Positions 50,359-60,869 of a stretch of DNA of 64,000 nucleotides are shown piece by piece. The notes beneath the pieces were generated by a model, which was not told where the DNA came from, did not search any database, and saw nothing but the letters and a program-made list of their open reading frames with translations. How positions within the stretch are numbered: position 1 is the first letter of the stretch; each line of letters opens with the position of its first letter. Source of the stretch: Sclerurus mexicanus (Eukaryota; Chordata; Aves; Passeriformes; Furnariidae); NCBI GenBank assembly GCA_013396755.1, contig VWZF01006077.1:124001-188000 (forward strand), read 5' to 3'. Position numbers and translations under genes: made by a program.

Positions 50359-51550
50359 AGGAGTTGATCCATGAAAGAAAAAAACCGAAAATGCAACAAA
50401 AACCCAACCTGCCACCCTGGGTGCATGAGTAGCAGATCGGCTGTGACCACGTTGAAATGCTGTTGGCCTGGAACTGTTGAGGTTCAAAGGACTTTGTTTT
50501 GCTTTGCAAGACAAACTCTTTATCAAAATTCTCAGGGAGAGGAGTTTTAACCAACAGACATGCTCTTTTCCCAAAGGAAAGTTTAACTTATCAAGAGCTC
50601 ACAGAAATGCATTCATAGCAGACCTGCATCTTGCAATACTGCTCTGGAGCTGCTTTCACTCCATTATTTCTCAGTACTTGATGCGTGGGTTTTTTACACC
50701 TGAGGGCTATAAGGTGGTTGGTATGAGTTGTAATGGAAACAAATCTAATTTCTATCTGCAGTCCATTTTAATTTTTATCATACAGTCCAAGCATATTCTA
50801 GGTTTGACCATATCCTTAACTTTGCGAATAAACCTACAGTACAATTTGGGACCTGCAGGTCAGCTCACAATGCTAAATGAGAAATGTGTAATTAGGAAGA
50901 TGTTCTTCCTCTGGTATTCTTTGTACATGGTGCTTTTTTGTACATCTAACTATTTTGATTACTTTACAAATAAAGCGTGGCAGTTTTTTCTCTTGCTGCT
51001 TATAAAAAGATTAAGGTTTTTTTGTTTTGTTGGGGTTTTTTTGTTTTGTTTAAGGTTATACTATATATGATAATACCACCATCCTTGGACCTCTTGAAGT
51101 AACATATGATATCATGTTGCTGATGGCACGGTTACACCTGAGAATGGAAGTGAATGCATTTTTGTATGCATCTTGGTTCAGTTCTGTGCACCTAGAAAAT
51201 AATTTTTACAAAAATCTGCATGAAAACTATAACTTTTTTATTTAAAATGCTGTTCAATATAAAACCATACTACATTATGGGGAGGTTTTGTGCAGGGAAG
51301 AGGCAAATGGTATAGACAGCAGGGTTCAATAAAGTGAGCAGCAAATGTGCTGGAACATAAAACTATTTTTACAGATAAATGGAAGTGTTTTCGCCAAAGA
51401 AGGAAGATGCTGTATCCATAGGATTTAATATTATCTTGCTTTGGCAAGCTGTTTGCTATATTTTGAGATCATATTGCTATTCCAAGCTATTCAAAGTGAT
51501 GTAATATGGTGGCAAACCATTAGTTGAAATAAAAACATTTAAATACATGC
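50359..51550 (+). other. PLS3: PLS3 3' untranslated region (end approximate)
   Basis: The region from the stop codon to the last strong polyadenylation signal is about 1.2 kb, similar to mammalian PLS3. Signals AATAAA occur at 50969-50974, 51328-51333 and 51528-51533; the last, followed by an AT-rich then T-rich stretch, probably sets the main end. Two TGTACAT words lie at about 50923-50945. A 197-codon open frame at 50477-51070 has no family resemblance and is judged chance. Confidence 0.7.
51528..51533 (+). terminator. PLS3: Putative main PLS3 polyadenylation signal AATAAA
   Basis: Canonical hexamer about 1.17 kb after the stop codon. Cleavage is expected some 15-25 bases further on. Earlier hexamers at 50969 and 51328 could give shorter transcripts. 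Confidence 0.6.
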
Positions 51551-54500
51551 TTCTCTCCTTATTTACACTGACCCGGTGTGGCAGCTTGCTCTCAGTTGCA
51601 GCTGATGCTTCTGAGCTGCCCTATCACACACCAGCTTTCCGTGTTTTTAATGGCCAGATGCAAATCTGCTCTTAGGTGCTGCTCCTTCAAAGCATGTTGA
51701 GAGGTTGGTGCTGCCCTTAAAAGCAAAGGTAAATTTGTTCTTCTATACCATAATGCCTTATGCGCTTCAGAGATTGAAGTTTATATGAGGGCTAATTGAG
51801 TGAAAGGGATTTAATTTTTCTATGTGTAGGAGATGAAAAAAGCGCAGGTGCGAGAGAAGAATCTGACAGGGAGCTGGGAATGTCAGCAAACCACCACAGT
51901 GATTTATTGCACAAAGCCTTATGCACAGCCAGTTGGGAACTTTCCACTGGTTCAATTTTTGCATAAGAAAATATGTTAACAAAGCTTCCACAGGAAGTTG
52001 CATGTTTTCACTGAAGATGGAGCGATATACCCTAAGTCGAGTCACATTGGTCCTGCAGAAACAGTAGTCTGGTGATTTATGGCACTGTGTGGGGGTACAG
52101 TATAGTCAAGGTCAAAATGCTTAGACTTTGGAAGTAGCCACGTGCATCTGTCCTGTCTTGCCTCTTTTGCCTCCTGGTACCAGGTTACAGGGGAGAAATG
52201 GGTACTCTGACAATTACAGAATGGGAAATTGTCTCCTCCTTGGGCTGGATGTATTTAAGAAATGGACTCACTCAAAGAAAATTATTGGGTCAAAGCAAAG
52301 TGAAGGTCCAATGCAGAGCAGACAGGACAAACCCCAGTGCTTTTGCACCAGTAAAGCCTCTGACAAGCAAGCTTTCAAATGGTTTGTTTTGTCAAATACA
52401 CTTAAAAATTTCCAACAGAAAGCAGAGATGTAAGTTCTAGCATGTTTTTTTCTGCCTGAAACTATTTTTGCTCTTATATAATAAATTATTTCTTTGTATT
52501 TATTCAGTTACTTGGTTTTGTTTATTCAAGTCTGCTCTTGTTTCTGAGGTTTTTTAGCAGTGTCATCTTTGTTCATCAAATTTTTTTTAAGCAGTCAAGG
52601 TTGCTTCTGCCTTTGTGGGTACGTGTTGTCCTTAATCTTGAGGTTTTCCTTCAAATGTCTTTCCAAGCCAAAATTGCATCTGTGTTTTTTGCTGGAAATT
52701 ATTCTTCTATTCCTTGTGAGTTTCATTTTTTGTGAATTAAAAGTATAGCTGCTTGTTCTTTCCAAGCATACTGTGTACAACTTGTTAAATACTTCTATTG
52801 CTGTTTCATTGTAGCACAAAAGCAGCAATTTAGTTGTGCTCCTGTTCAGTGTTTAATGAGTTGGTTGCTTAAAAGTGAAAGGAATATTTTCTATAAGCAT
52901 TCAGAGAAGACAAGGCTTTCCTCCTTATAAGTTTTTCACTAATTTATATTCAATGGAAAAAAATCTAATCTTTTAGGGACTTAAGCAATTGCTGAGGTGG
53001 ACTTTGCTTGCTTGTTTTTTGCTTCTGCCTTTTTCTATTGCAGCTTGGTAGCAAGGAGGACTGCAAAAGCAAGAAACTGGAGTTTTTCTCCACTGCTTTC
53101 CAAAGTATGTGAAGCTGAGGAAAGTGAGGATGGTGAAACAGCACACACACAAAAAAAAAAGTAAGCAAAAATTTATTGACCATTCAATACTTTGCACAAG
53201 CCTAATCACAAATCTGATAAAGTGGAGGGTACGGTGTGTATGGTTTTGTTGTATGGCCCCAGTTTGTCCCTTCAATAGTGTAACAGCAAAGACTGGCTTT
53301 AGTCTACATTCCACAGCAGGTTTCCCATATCAGAATGTGCTGGTTTGTGTGTTTTTAGACTTAAATAAAGGTTTGTTTCTCTCTTACCTCTAATCAGTTT
53401 GGAATAATTCCTGTAAGGACAGCAGAAATGTGGTGTGTTTGCCACATGTTCTGTTGCTTCCTTCTGTGAGCACTCAGTAGACATTGGGCATGTTTTATGG
53501 CAAGTGTTTATACAGTGGTAATTGCTGAAAATGTTACCTAGGTGTTCTTGTTTTTAAAAGTCAGGTGAGAAATAATCATAGGCAAGAAATTTCTCAGAGA
53601 AAAAGCTAAAGAGCTGTAAAGAGCAAAGTTCCTCAGACCTGTGGCTGATGGCAAGGTCAGAGCAAGGGAGGCAGCCGTGGTTGACAGGGACTCTGCTCAC
53701 TCCAGCTTTAGGAATTACTCAATTCCTGAAGTCTCCTGAAGGTGGAAGCCAAAGAGACACTGTAAAGCACAAATGCTGCCTGTGCAGGTCAAGTCTTCTG
53801 CTTGCTGACAGCCAAAGTCTAGGGAAGACCGTAAAAGTTCTGCAGGGCGTGTCTCTAATTTAATCTGCAGAAAATCCAGGTCTGCTGTTGACTGTGCCTG
53901 GCACCTGAAGGATGGGATTTGGCATCACCATTGCTATTAGCAGTCCTTGGTTGAGCACTGACAAATGGTGCTGCTGGTTCTGGAGGTTGTGGGGCTGTTT
54001 CTGTGACCTGGCAATGAGAAGTGCTTCCTGCAGAGCGGAGGGGTTTCCCACTGCCTGGGGCTCTGTGCCAGGCAGGGCTTTAGCCCAGCAAGGCGTTCTA
54101 TCTGGCCAGGAACAAATTGCAAGTCACAGTCTAGCAAGGGAAAAAGCATCCAAAAGTACTTAGTATTTCTGGATGTGACTGCATCAGTGGGCAAGTGTTT
54201 TTAATATACCTGCAGAAATGGAAAATTCCCTTTGCGAGGATAGAGAAGGCTGAATGTGTCAGGGAGGAAAGAAAGGTGAATCCCCCTGTGGTGGAGGCAT
54301 CATAATGACCTGTTGGTTTCTAGCAGCAGCTGGAGGGAGGCAGACTGGGGTATGGCACTGGTGTGATGCTCTGACAGAGCTCATTGATAACATCCAGGGA
54401 GACACAACTCCTGTCAGCCATCCTGAGACAAATGATCTCTTTGCAGAGGTAAATGCAGAGCCATGTTAGGTGAATCTCAGTGCTACAAGGAGCAGCTGAG

Positions 54501-54930
54501 TGATAAAATGTTTTATTTGATGGCATTTTTGCCCACTCCTCCAATGCTGTCTTACACCCTAACAGCAAAGCTCCTTGCGTGCCCACTGTGGGAAGGTACC
54601 ACGTGTTCACAGATATGCTGGCAGACTGGGCCTTTTCTAGGGACTCCAGATGTGCTGGAACATGTGCAATTTATTCCTAGTTCAGCAGTATTCACAATAT
54701 CGCCACTATGGGCTGGGTGCAGGAAAGCAGCCCCTCCCAGAGAGATCACAGGTGGCTGTGGTCAGCTGGGAAACAGGGAGGTCAGAGGGGGACACGCTTC
54801 CCAGCCCCATGTCACCAGCACAAGCCCCAGCCCTGAACTTGCCAATGTGAGCATTTATGTTGAATTTCGATGTTAGCATTTCAGATTTGAGCATTGCCCA
54901 CAAGTGAAAGCATTTACTCCTCTATAGCAA
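51551..54930. other. Intergenic spacer between convergent genes
   Basis: About 3.4 kb between the PLS3 3' end and the 3' end of the minus-strand LRR gene. A further plus-strand AATAAA at 52480-52485 could serve a read-through PLS3 transcript. An A run lies at 53149-53160. I recognise no gene. Confidence 0.6.
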
Positions 54931-54936
54931 AATCCC

Positions 54937-54942
54937 TTTATT
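54937..54942 (-). terminator. Putative polyadenylation signal of the LRR gene (AATAAA on minus strand)
   Basis: The plus strand reads TTTATT, that is AATAAA on the minus strand, 92 bp beyond the LRR stop codon at 55034-55036. A short 3'UTR ending near 54920 would follow. No earlier canonical signal was noticed. Confidence 0.45.
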
Positions 54943-55033
54943 TCCATAGAAAAATCCACCTGTAATGAAAGCCATTGTTCGCAAACAAATAGGAAAATAA
55001 ATTAGTAGCCTCCAGTTCATAAGGTAAACATCA

Positions 55034-56320
55034 TTAAAATGCGGCTACCAAGGTGTCCCATCCCCTCACACTGTACCACACGTGGCAGATGAGTGCCAGC
55101 AGGATGACCTTGCTGGGGAGAGTGGGGGGCCTGGGAGCCACACTGGTACCAGCCAGGCTGCACTTGTCTTCAGCTCCCAGCTCAAGGGGCACCGTGCAGT
55201 CCATCAGGTCCCCTGGGCGGGGGTCGTCGAGTGCTGTTGTGTTATGAGGGCCCAGGAAGGCACAGTCCAGCCCTTCGATCGCAGCCCGGCGCATTGCCGT
55301 CCACCGCCAGAACCAGAGCATCCTGCAGTCGCACTTCCAGGGGTTGTGGGATAAAAAGACGTACTTCAGTTTTGTCACTTCAGCAAACAAGCGGATGGGG
55401 AGGGAGCTGAGGTTGTTTTTGCTTAAGTGAACAAAGTGCAGCTTGTTTAAGTATGAAAAAGCAGAGTCTGAGATGGAGGAGATCTGGTTGTTGTTCAGGT
55501 ACAAGTTTCTCAAGTTGAGCAGATGTCTGAAGGTGCAGTCGACAGCAGTGATTTTGTTGGCTTCGAGGTGCATGGTCTTGAGCTGGATCAACCCTTCAAA
55601 AAGCTGATTAGGCAAATCAGTGATGAAGTTGTGTCCTAAATTTAACATGCTCAACCTGAGGAGCTTTGTGAAAGCGCCATTTTGAATGATCCATATCCGA
55701 TTCTTTCTGAGATTCAGATCATACAGGGCTTCCAGGTCCTTCAGGGAATCTCTGCCGATGGCTTCTATGTGATTGCCCTCCAGGGACAGCCTCGTGAGGC
55801 TGGTGAGGTTCCTAAAGGCTTGTGGGACATATCGCATGTTATTGGAGGCTAAATCAAGCCTTTCTAAAGAGGGCAGGTGTGAAAATAGAAGCGGATGGAT
55901 TTCAAAGATATTGCAGTGAGACAGATCCAGGCTGATGAGGTTTAATAGTCCTCTGAAAGTGTTTGCGTGCAGATAGGTGAGGCGTGAGTTCCTGCTGAGG
56001 TGCAGCTCCCGCAGGTTGTTGAGATCATGGAAGGTTCCCGGGGTCAGGAAAGTCAGATTGTTCCCATCTAACCAGAGGCTGTGAAGGAGAGTCAAGTTTC
56101 TGAAGGTGTTGGTGGTGAGAATCCGCAAATAATTGTTGGAGAGGTTTAGAGAGATGGTGGATGCTGCTATTTCTCCAGGAAGGGCTTTCAGTCCGGCTCT
56201 GTTACAGAGGATAGTGTCTTCAGGCGTACACTTGCACATGGTTGGGCATGAATTGGAGATATTCAGACCCAGCCCAGCCTTTGCTGCACAAGTAAATATA
56301 AATATAACAAGAAAGAACAT
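55034..56320 (-). CDS. Nyctalopin-like leucine-rich-repeat surface protein
   Basis: A 428-residue intact frame. Residues 1-15 (MFFLVIFIFTCAAKA) form a signal peptide. An LRR N-cap follows with C25, C29, C31 and C39, then about 11 leucine-rich repeats (54-330), then an LRR C-cap (NPWKCDC; C330, C332, C353, C375). The last 28 residues hold a hydrophobic stretch (VILLALICHVWYS) suited to a GPI signal or a short membrane anchor. Seven N-glycosylation sequons are present (N20, N59, N75, N88, N171, N303, N360). The pattern CNRAGL in the cap, NNLTFLTPGTF and NSRLTYLHANTF resembles nyctalopin, the LRR protein of retinal ON-bipolar synapses; Nogo receptors are a more distant match. I start at ATG 56318-56320, which gives a clean signal peptide; the frame stays open further upstream without another ATG. 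Exact orthology and ligand are not known to me. Confidence 0.85.
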   Translation of the reverse strand: MFFLVIFIFTCAAKAGLGLNISNSCPTMCKCTPEDTILCNRAGLKALPGEIAASTISLNLSNNYLRILTTNTFRNLTLLHSLWLDGNNLTFLTPGTFHDLNNLRELHLSRNSRLTYLHANTFRGLLNLISLDLSHCNIFEIHPLLFSHLPSLERLDLASNNMRYVPQAFRNLTSLTRLSLEGNHIEAIGRDSLKDLEALYDLNLRKNRIWIIQNGAFTKLLRLSMLNLGHNFITDLPNQLFEGLIQLKTMHLEANKITAVDCTFRHLLNLRNLYLNNNQISSISDSAFSYLNKLHFVHLSKNNLSSLPIRLFAEVTKLKYVFLSHNPWKCDCRMLWFWRWTAMRRAAIEGLDCAFLGPHNTTALDDPRPGDLMDCTVPLELGAEDKCSLAGTSVAPRPPTLPSKVILLALICHVWYSVRGWDTLVAAF

Positions 56321-56357
56321 GACCAGCCACACATCAGCCACTGCATCTAATACCTGA
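56321..56357 (-). other. 5' end of the LRR coding exon, with possible splice acceptor
   Basis: On the minus strand a pyrimidine-rich tract (TCTTTTTCTTGCCTCTTCTC) is followed by CTATCAG, whose AG ends at 56358. It would open the exon at 56357. The 37 nt before the ATG are in frame with the protein and contain no stop, so an upstream coding exon is formally possible. More likely this is the end of the 5'UTR. The nyctalopin gene is known to have more than one exon, with the LRR part in the last. Confidence 0.45.
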
Positions 56358-56369
56358 CTGATAGTAGAG

Positions 56370-59300
56370 AAGAGGCAAGAAAAAGAGTGTGTACCTTTCG
56401 GGCAGGTGAACCACGGGCATTGCAGGATCGGTTGGACTGTGCACAGTGAAATAAATCAGCTGGTTCTTCCTGCTGCAGACCGGTGGGGATTAAGTGTTTA
56501 GGCACATAAAAGCTGATTAAGTGCCGCCCTGCTGTGAAGAGCATTTCCGAGAGGTAGGGAGATTTCTCAGCCCAGCATCATGCTCTGATGGTGGGTTTTC
56601 CCCACATCCCACCCTCTGTGAACAGCAGCAGGTAACAGGCTTCCCTTGGGATCTCTCTGGGAAAGGCTCCTGCTCAGGGGTTATCACTGTTCTCAGAGCC
56701 TGCTTGGCAATTTGTGCAAAAACCCTCTGGTTTGGGGGCAATTTTTGTACTTTTCTCCAGTTGGAGCTTCAGCAAAGGCAGCCGAGGGTGGCTCTGCCAT
56801 CCGGGTGTGAGATAAGGACTGTCACTGTGCCGTGGCTGTACACACTGGCAGATGTCTTGGGCTCACGCCCAGGGAAGTGGACTTGTCACTGAGCCCTGAG
56901 CACAGCCTTGGCGATGGCTGTGACTCCTCTGCAGTAAAATGGGAGACTTTGAGGAGCTGTGCAAGCCTCACAACTCCCTGCCAGCTGGGAATGTGCAGGG
57001 GAGTGCTGTGTCCTGGCAGAGCCTCTTCACGTGTTAAGCCCTGAGCCATTTAGAAGTGGTAGAAGATGATGCCCTTAGTTGAAACACAGAGCACCCCAGG
57101 GCATGCTGCTCTTTCCAGGGTTCTGCCTGTCTCCAGCAGATATGAAGATGCCACTGAGCAGCTGGAGCTGGGCTTGGGTCCCTAAAAACCTGTGCCCTTG
57201 ACCCCATCCTGCTTTTTATCCTATATCCACAGTGCAAAGAAGTGCAGTTGAGGGGCTGATTGATGCTCCCAGAAGCAGAAATCAGCAATCTACAGGCTGA
57301 TCATTTTGCTTGCGATGCCAGGAGGGCTAGACTGAGGGCTTGCATCTCATGTGTCAGCAGGGCAGCCAGTGGCATAGTTGCTGCTCTTGTTTTTCGTCAC
57401 TTTTTAATTTTTATTTTCCAACTTACTTCTCTCTGCTGAAGTTCTCTTTGTTTTGTTATGCTTGAAGCTGTCAGCCCCTGCCTTCCAGTGTGTTTCCCTG
57501 CTCTTAATTTCTTAGCTCAGCTTTTTTCTTTTTTTCATATTTTAAAAATTTGGGTTTCCTTTGCCTCCTCTGCTCTGCCAGCTCTGTCTGGACAGTGGCT
57601 AGAAACTCAAATATATAGCATGCCCAACAGTAAGTCTGCGCTGGACAAACTTGCAGCTCTGTTGTTTTCTCAGCAGAAGCACATTAGGTTTCCTGTGCTG
57701 TTAAATCAGCTGTGTTGGCTTCAGCTAGTTCTGTTTTCTTCTTCATTTTTTCAAAAAACAATCCCCTGAAGAATAGCTTCTCCCTGGAAGCTTGGCTAGG
57801 ATGGTCACATTGTGTAATGGAGGCCATCTTCCAGCTGTAAACAACATCATTCATTTAGTTAGACAGTCTTTGATGCAGTGTTGTCGGGGGCCAAAAGCTG
57901 GTTTTCACCAAGAGCAGGAGTGACAGAACTGTGCCAAGGGGCTTGTCCTGGGAGTCCCAGAGGAAGGTAGAAATGGATGCTGCTCACCCCATCCAGCTGC
58001 TCACATCTGGGGTCGTGCCAAAAGTTTTGGTGGGTGAATCTTTGTTTTCTGTATTCCTAGCTCAGCTGGGACTGCTCCTTCAAGGACATAACTTTGGAGG
58101 GGTGTCCTGCTGCTGGGATCTCCATGGCTTCTCTTACCTCCTGCTGCAGCACAGCTGTGAATATCCATTGCTCCATGACTTTGCCAGTGCAACCCTGTGA
58201 AGGGGACAGGTTTCTCCTGGTTTCTGTGCTCTCTGCCTGCTAGGAATGGTCTTGCCTCTAGCTGAAGTTTGGTAGCTCAGGCTGAAGAGGATGAATCTCT
58301 TGCTCTGGTGTCTATTTTATTCTACACAGACTTTATTTCTGGTTGTAATTCCAGCAGTATTGCTGTGTTCTAGCCCTTTTTTAAGCTTAGAGCTCTCTAA
58401 CTCTTCTTGATTGCATAACGGCAATTTTCAGAGACCAAAAGCATGCAGCACTTGGAGCTCATTGTTGCCAGATGTTGCTTAACTGGACTAAAACATTGTG
58501 GTGGAACAGGACCACATAGCTCCAGAACACTTCCTTGCTTCAGAGCCTGTAGGACCAAGAAGGCCCATAAGTATTAAAGTGACCAGATTTTTACACCTTG
58601 TCACAGGTTCAGCAGTTCCATTTGCTCCCTGTAAAGATTCCACAATGCATGGGGTGGTGGCAGCTGCCTTGCCAGGATTTTGGCTGTGTCTGATGCTTGG
58701 ACCACACTGATGGCGACTCTGATTGCAGGTGCCCTTTGGGTGGAAGCAAGGCAGTGGTGTGCCATCGGTCAACACTGTGGAGAACTGAGCCTTTGCTGGG
58801 GGTTGAGTTGATCCAAGCTAGTGGCCACAGGAATGTCCTGTGTGTGCTGCAGTGCCCAGTGCTCCTTTGCAAGAAGCCTCAGCATTGCCTGTCCAGCTGC
58901 AGCCCCTGAGCATCTCCACTGCAGTCACTGCCATGTCAAGATGCTGCAGAGACAAGGTAAGGACATGGTCCTTGAGAGAACAGGAGCAGGATTTTTTTTT
59001 CTCTAGCTACCTTTTTAACAAACACTTTCCATTACGGTCCATTCAGTTTTGAGCATCCTGCTATAGGGTTGTCTTGTCCAGGCTCAGCTCTCTGTACTCT
59101 GCCTGCAGGGATTTTGGTTGTCTCACTCCATCTGCTTGGAGGGTTTTCTGGAGTGCATCATGAGTTTTGGCTGAGGTGGCTCATTATTCCGGCTTTAATG
59201 GAAAAGCTGAACCACCGCAGGTTTCTGTTAAGATGTATTCCACCCACTGCATGACCATGGTTGTGTTTTTGTCTTTTTTTCAGTCACTGATTTATCTGAC

Positions 59301-60803
59301 ATCTGGGATTTATAGCCCAGCACACCCACTTCAGAATTGTTTGTAGCTGATGTCAAGAGCCTTGCCTAATACTGTAGATTTTAAGGAGCTGTATTCTCTT
59401 TAGAAGATTGAGGTTTGATACAAGCAGTCCAAACATCTACTTCGAGATGGTCTCGCTGGTCTAATGAGTTAAAGAAGCAAGGTTTGCTGTCTTTAAACTC
59501 TATTGGGCAAAGATTGAGCGAGCAGAATCACTTTATAGCTTTGTTGGTTAAAAGATTGATTAAATAAGGTGGAATACCCAAGTGTCAGGAATGTTCTGAC
59601 TCTGCCAAGGCTTTATCTATCTGGTGAACTCTCATGTGTACCTCAGCATTTTCAGAACATAAGAGAAATTTCTGATAAAAACACTCAAAAAGTGGGAAAG
59701 CTCTTTGCAGTGAGTATAGTTCAAAATGGCAAAGGAAGGAAGATTTTTATTTATAAAATACCTCTGGAAAGAGACCCCCCTGGGTACTCTGTAACTGGCC
59801 ACAGAGTTGTAACTCTTCCTAAATATCACTGTGAGATGCTAAAAAAAAATGTGAAACATGCTCCCACATCCTTTAAATGCCAGGCTATATACAGATAGAT
59901 TAATCCTAATAAAGCAGAAGTTGGACAGGAGGGAGCTCTCTCCCACAGGCTGTGGGCATCAGTGTCTTGCCTTCTGCTGCCCATTACAGCAGCTGGTCTG
60001 GGAGAAATGAGTAGGGGAAAATTACCTGTGATGAAAAATTGTCTTTTATGAAAGCTGACTGTGGGTTCCTTTTGCAATCCACCTGAGCAGGTCTCAATTG
60101 ATGGAATGCATCAGCAGCATTCAGGCTCTGTGCCCGTTGTGGGCAAGCACTGGTGTCTGGTGGTTTATCTGTGTCTGGGGCCATGCTTCACAGCTGGGCA
60201 GCATTTGGGAATGAAGTTTTGACCCAGTCCTGCTGTCTCCAGCAGGACCAGACATGCTGCAGTGCTCTCCTGAGAGTGGGCAGTGGTGCCAGGGTACGTG
60301 TGCACTCACTGCCTTTAATAGCAAAGGGTGCAGCTTGTTTTCAAAATCACTTATGTGCTTGTTTTCTTTACTACTTTTAGTAACTTGTAAAATACTTACG
60401 GCCAATTATTTGAACAAACAATGTCATGGTGGATAATCTCAGTCTTGGCAGTACTATGGGTTGGACACAAACATCTCATAAAAGAAATGATTTGGAATAG
60501 TTTTCTGCATGCTGGAGGTGGAAAGGGCGTCTCTCTTCCCTCTAAACTGCCTCTGTCACACTCTAGACCCTGAACTGCTTCAAAAACTGACTTCTTTCAA
60601 CATAAAAGGTTCATTCAATGGAACCAGAGCTCTCTGACCCCATACCCTGATGGGTACTGCCAAGGTGCCCCTTGTCTTCACTGCTGTGCTGCTGTGAAGT
60701 GAAAAAGCAGGGCTTTTGCCAGATCTGCTCAATGCTTCCACATGAAATCATGGAGGGGAAAATGAAGCACTGACCAAGGTTTTCCCTTTGAACATGCTTG
60801 CAG
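56370..60803. other. Flanking DNA upstream of the LRR gene, no gene recognised
   Basis: Upstream on the LRR gene's strand; it may hold its noncoding first exon(s) and promoter, but I find no CpG island or clear donor to name. Reading frames up to about 120 codons show no family resemblance. Confidence 0.5.
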
Positions 60804-60869
60804 TTCTCCTTCTTGGACAAAACACTGGGTTTGCAGACACCCACTGCCAGAATTGATTATGCTTCAGAG
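60804..60869 (+). other. Isolated exon-like segment
   Basis: A pyrimidine-rich acceptor (CTTGCAG) is followed by 66 nt open in one frame (starting FSFLDKTLGLQTPTARIDYA), then a good donor GAG|GTACGTGAG. Length is a multiple of three. I do not recognise the sequence, and no partner exon was found. It may be a chance arrangement or an exon of a noncoding or neighbouring transcript. Confidence 0.15.

Noticed and set aside
50477..51070. 197-codon plus-strand open frame after PLS3
   Set aside because: It lies in the PLS3 3'UTR, has no recognisable domain, and its last part is coded by T-rich low-complexity sequence.
55034..56320. Identification of the LRR gene as a Nogo receptor (RTN4R family)
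   Set aside because: The overall layout is shared, but the cap motif with RAGL, the LTPGTF repeat and the RLTYLHANTF repeat match nyctalopin better. Kept only as the second choice.
56321..56341. LRR protein start at 56341 (seven residues longer)
   Set aside because: That codon is GTG on the minus strand, not ATG. The ATG at 56318-56320 gives a good signal peptide and is preferred.
58917..58957. Exon-like stretch ending ACAAG|GTAAGG
   Set aside because: A good donor but no matching acceptor, partner exon or promoter was found; single donors of this quality occur by chance.
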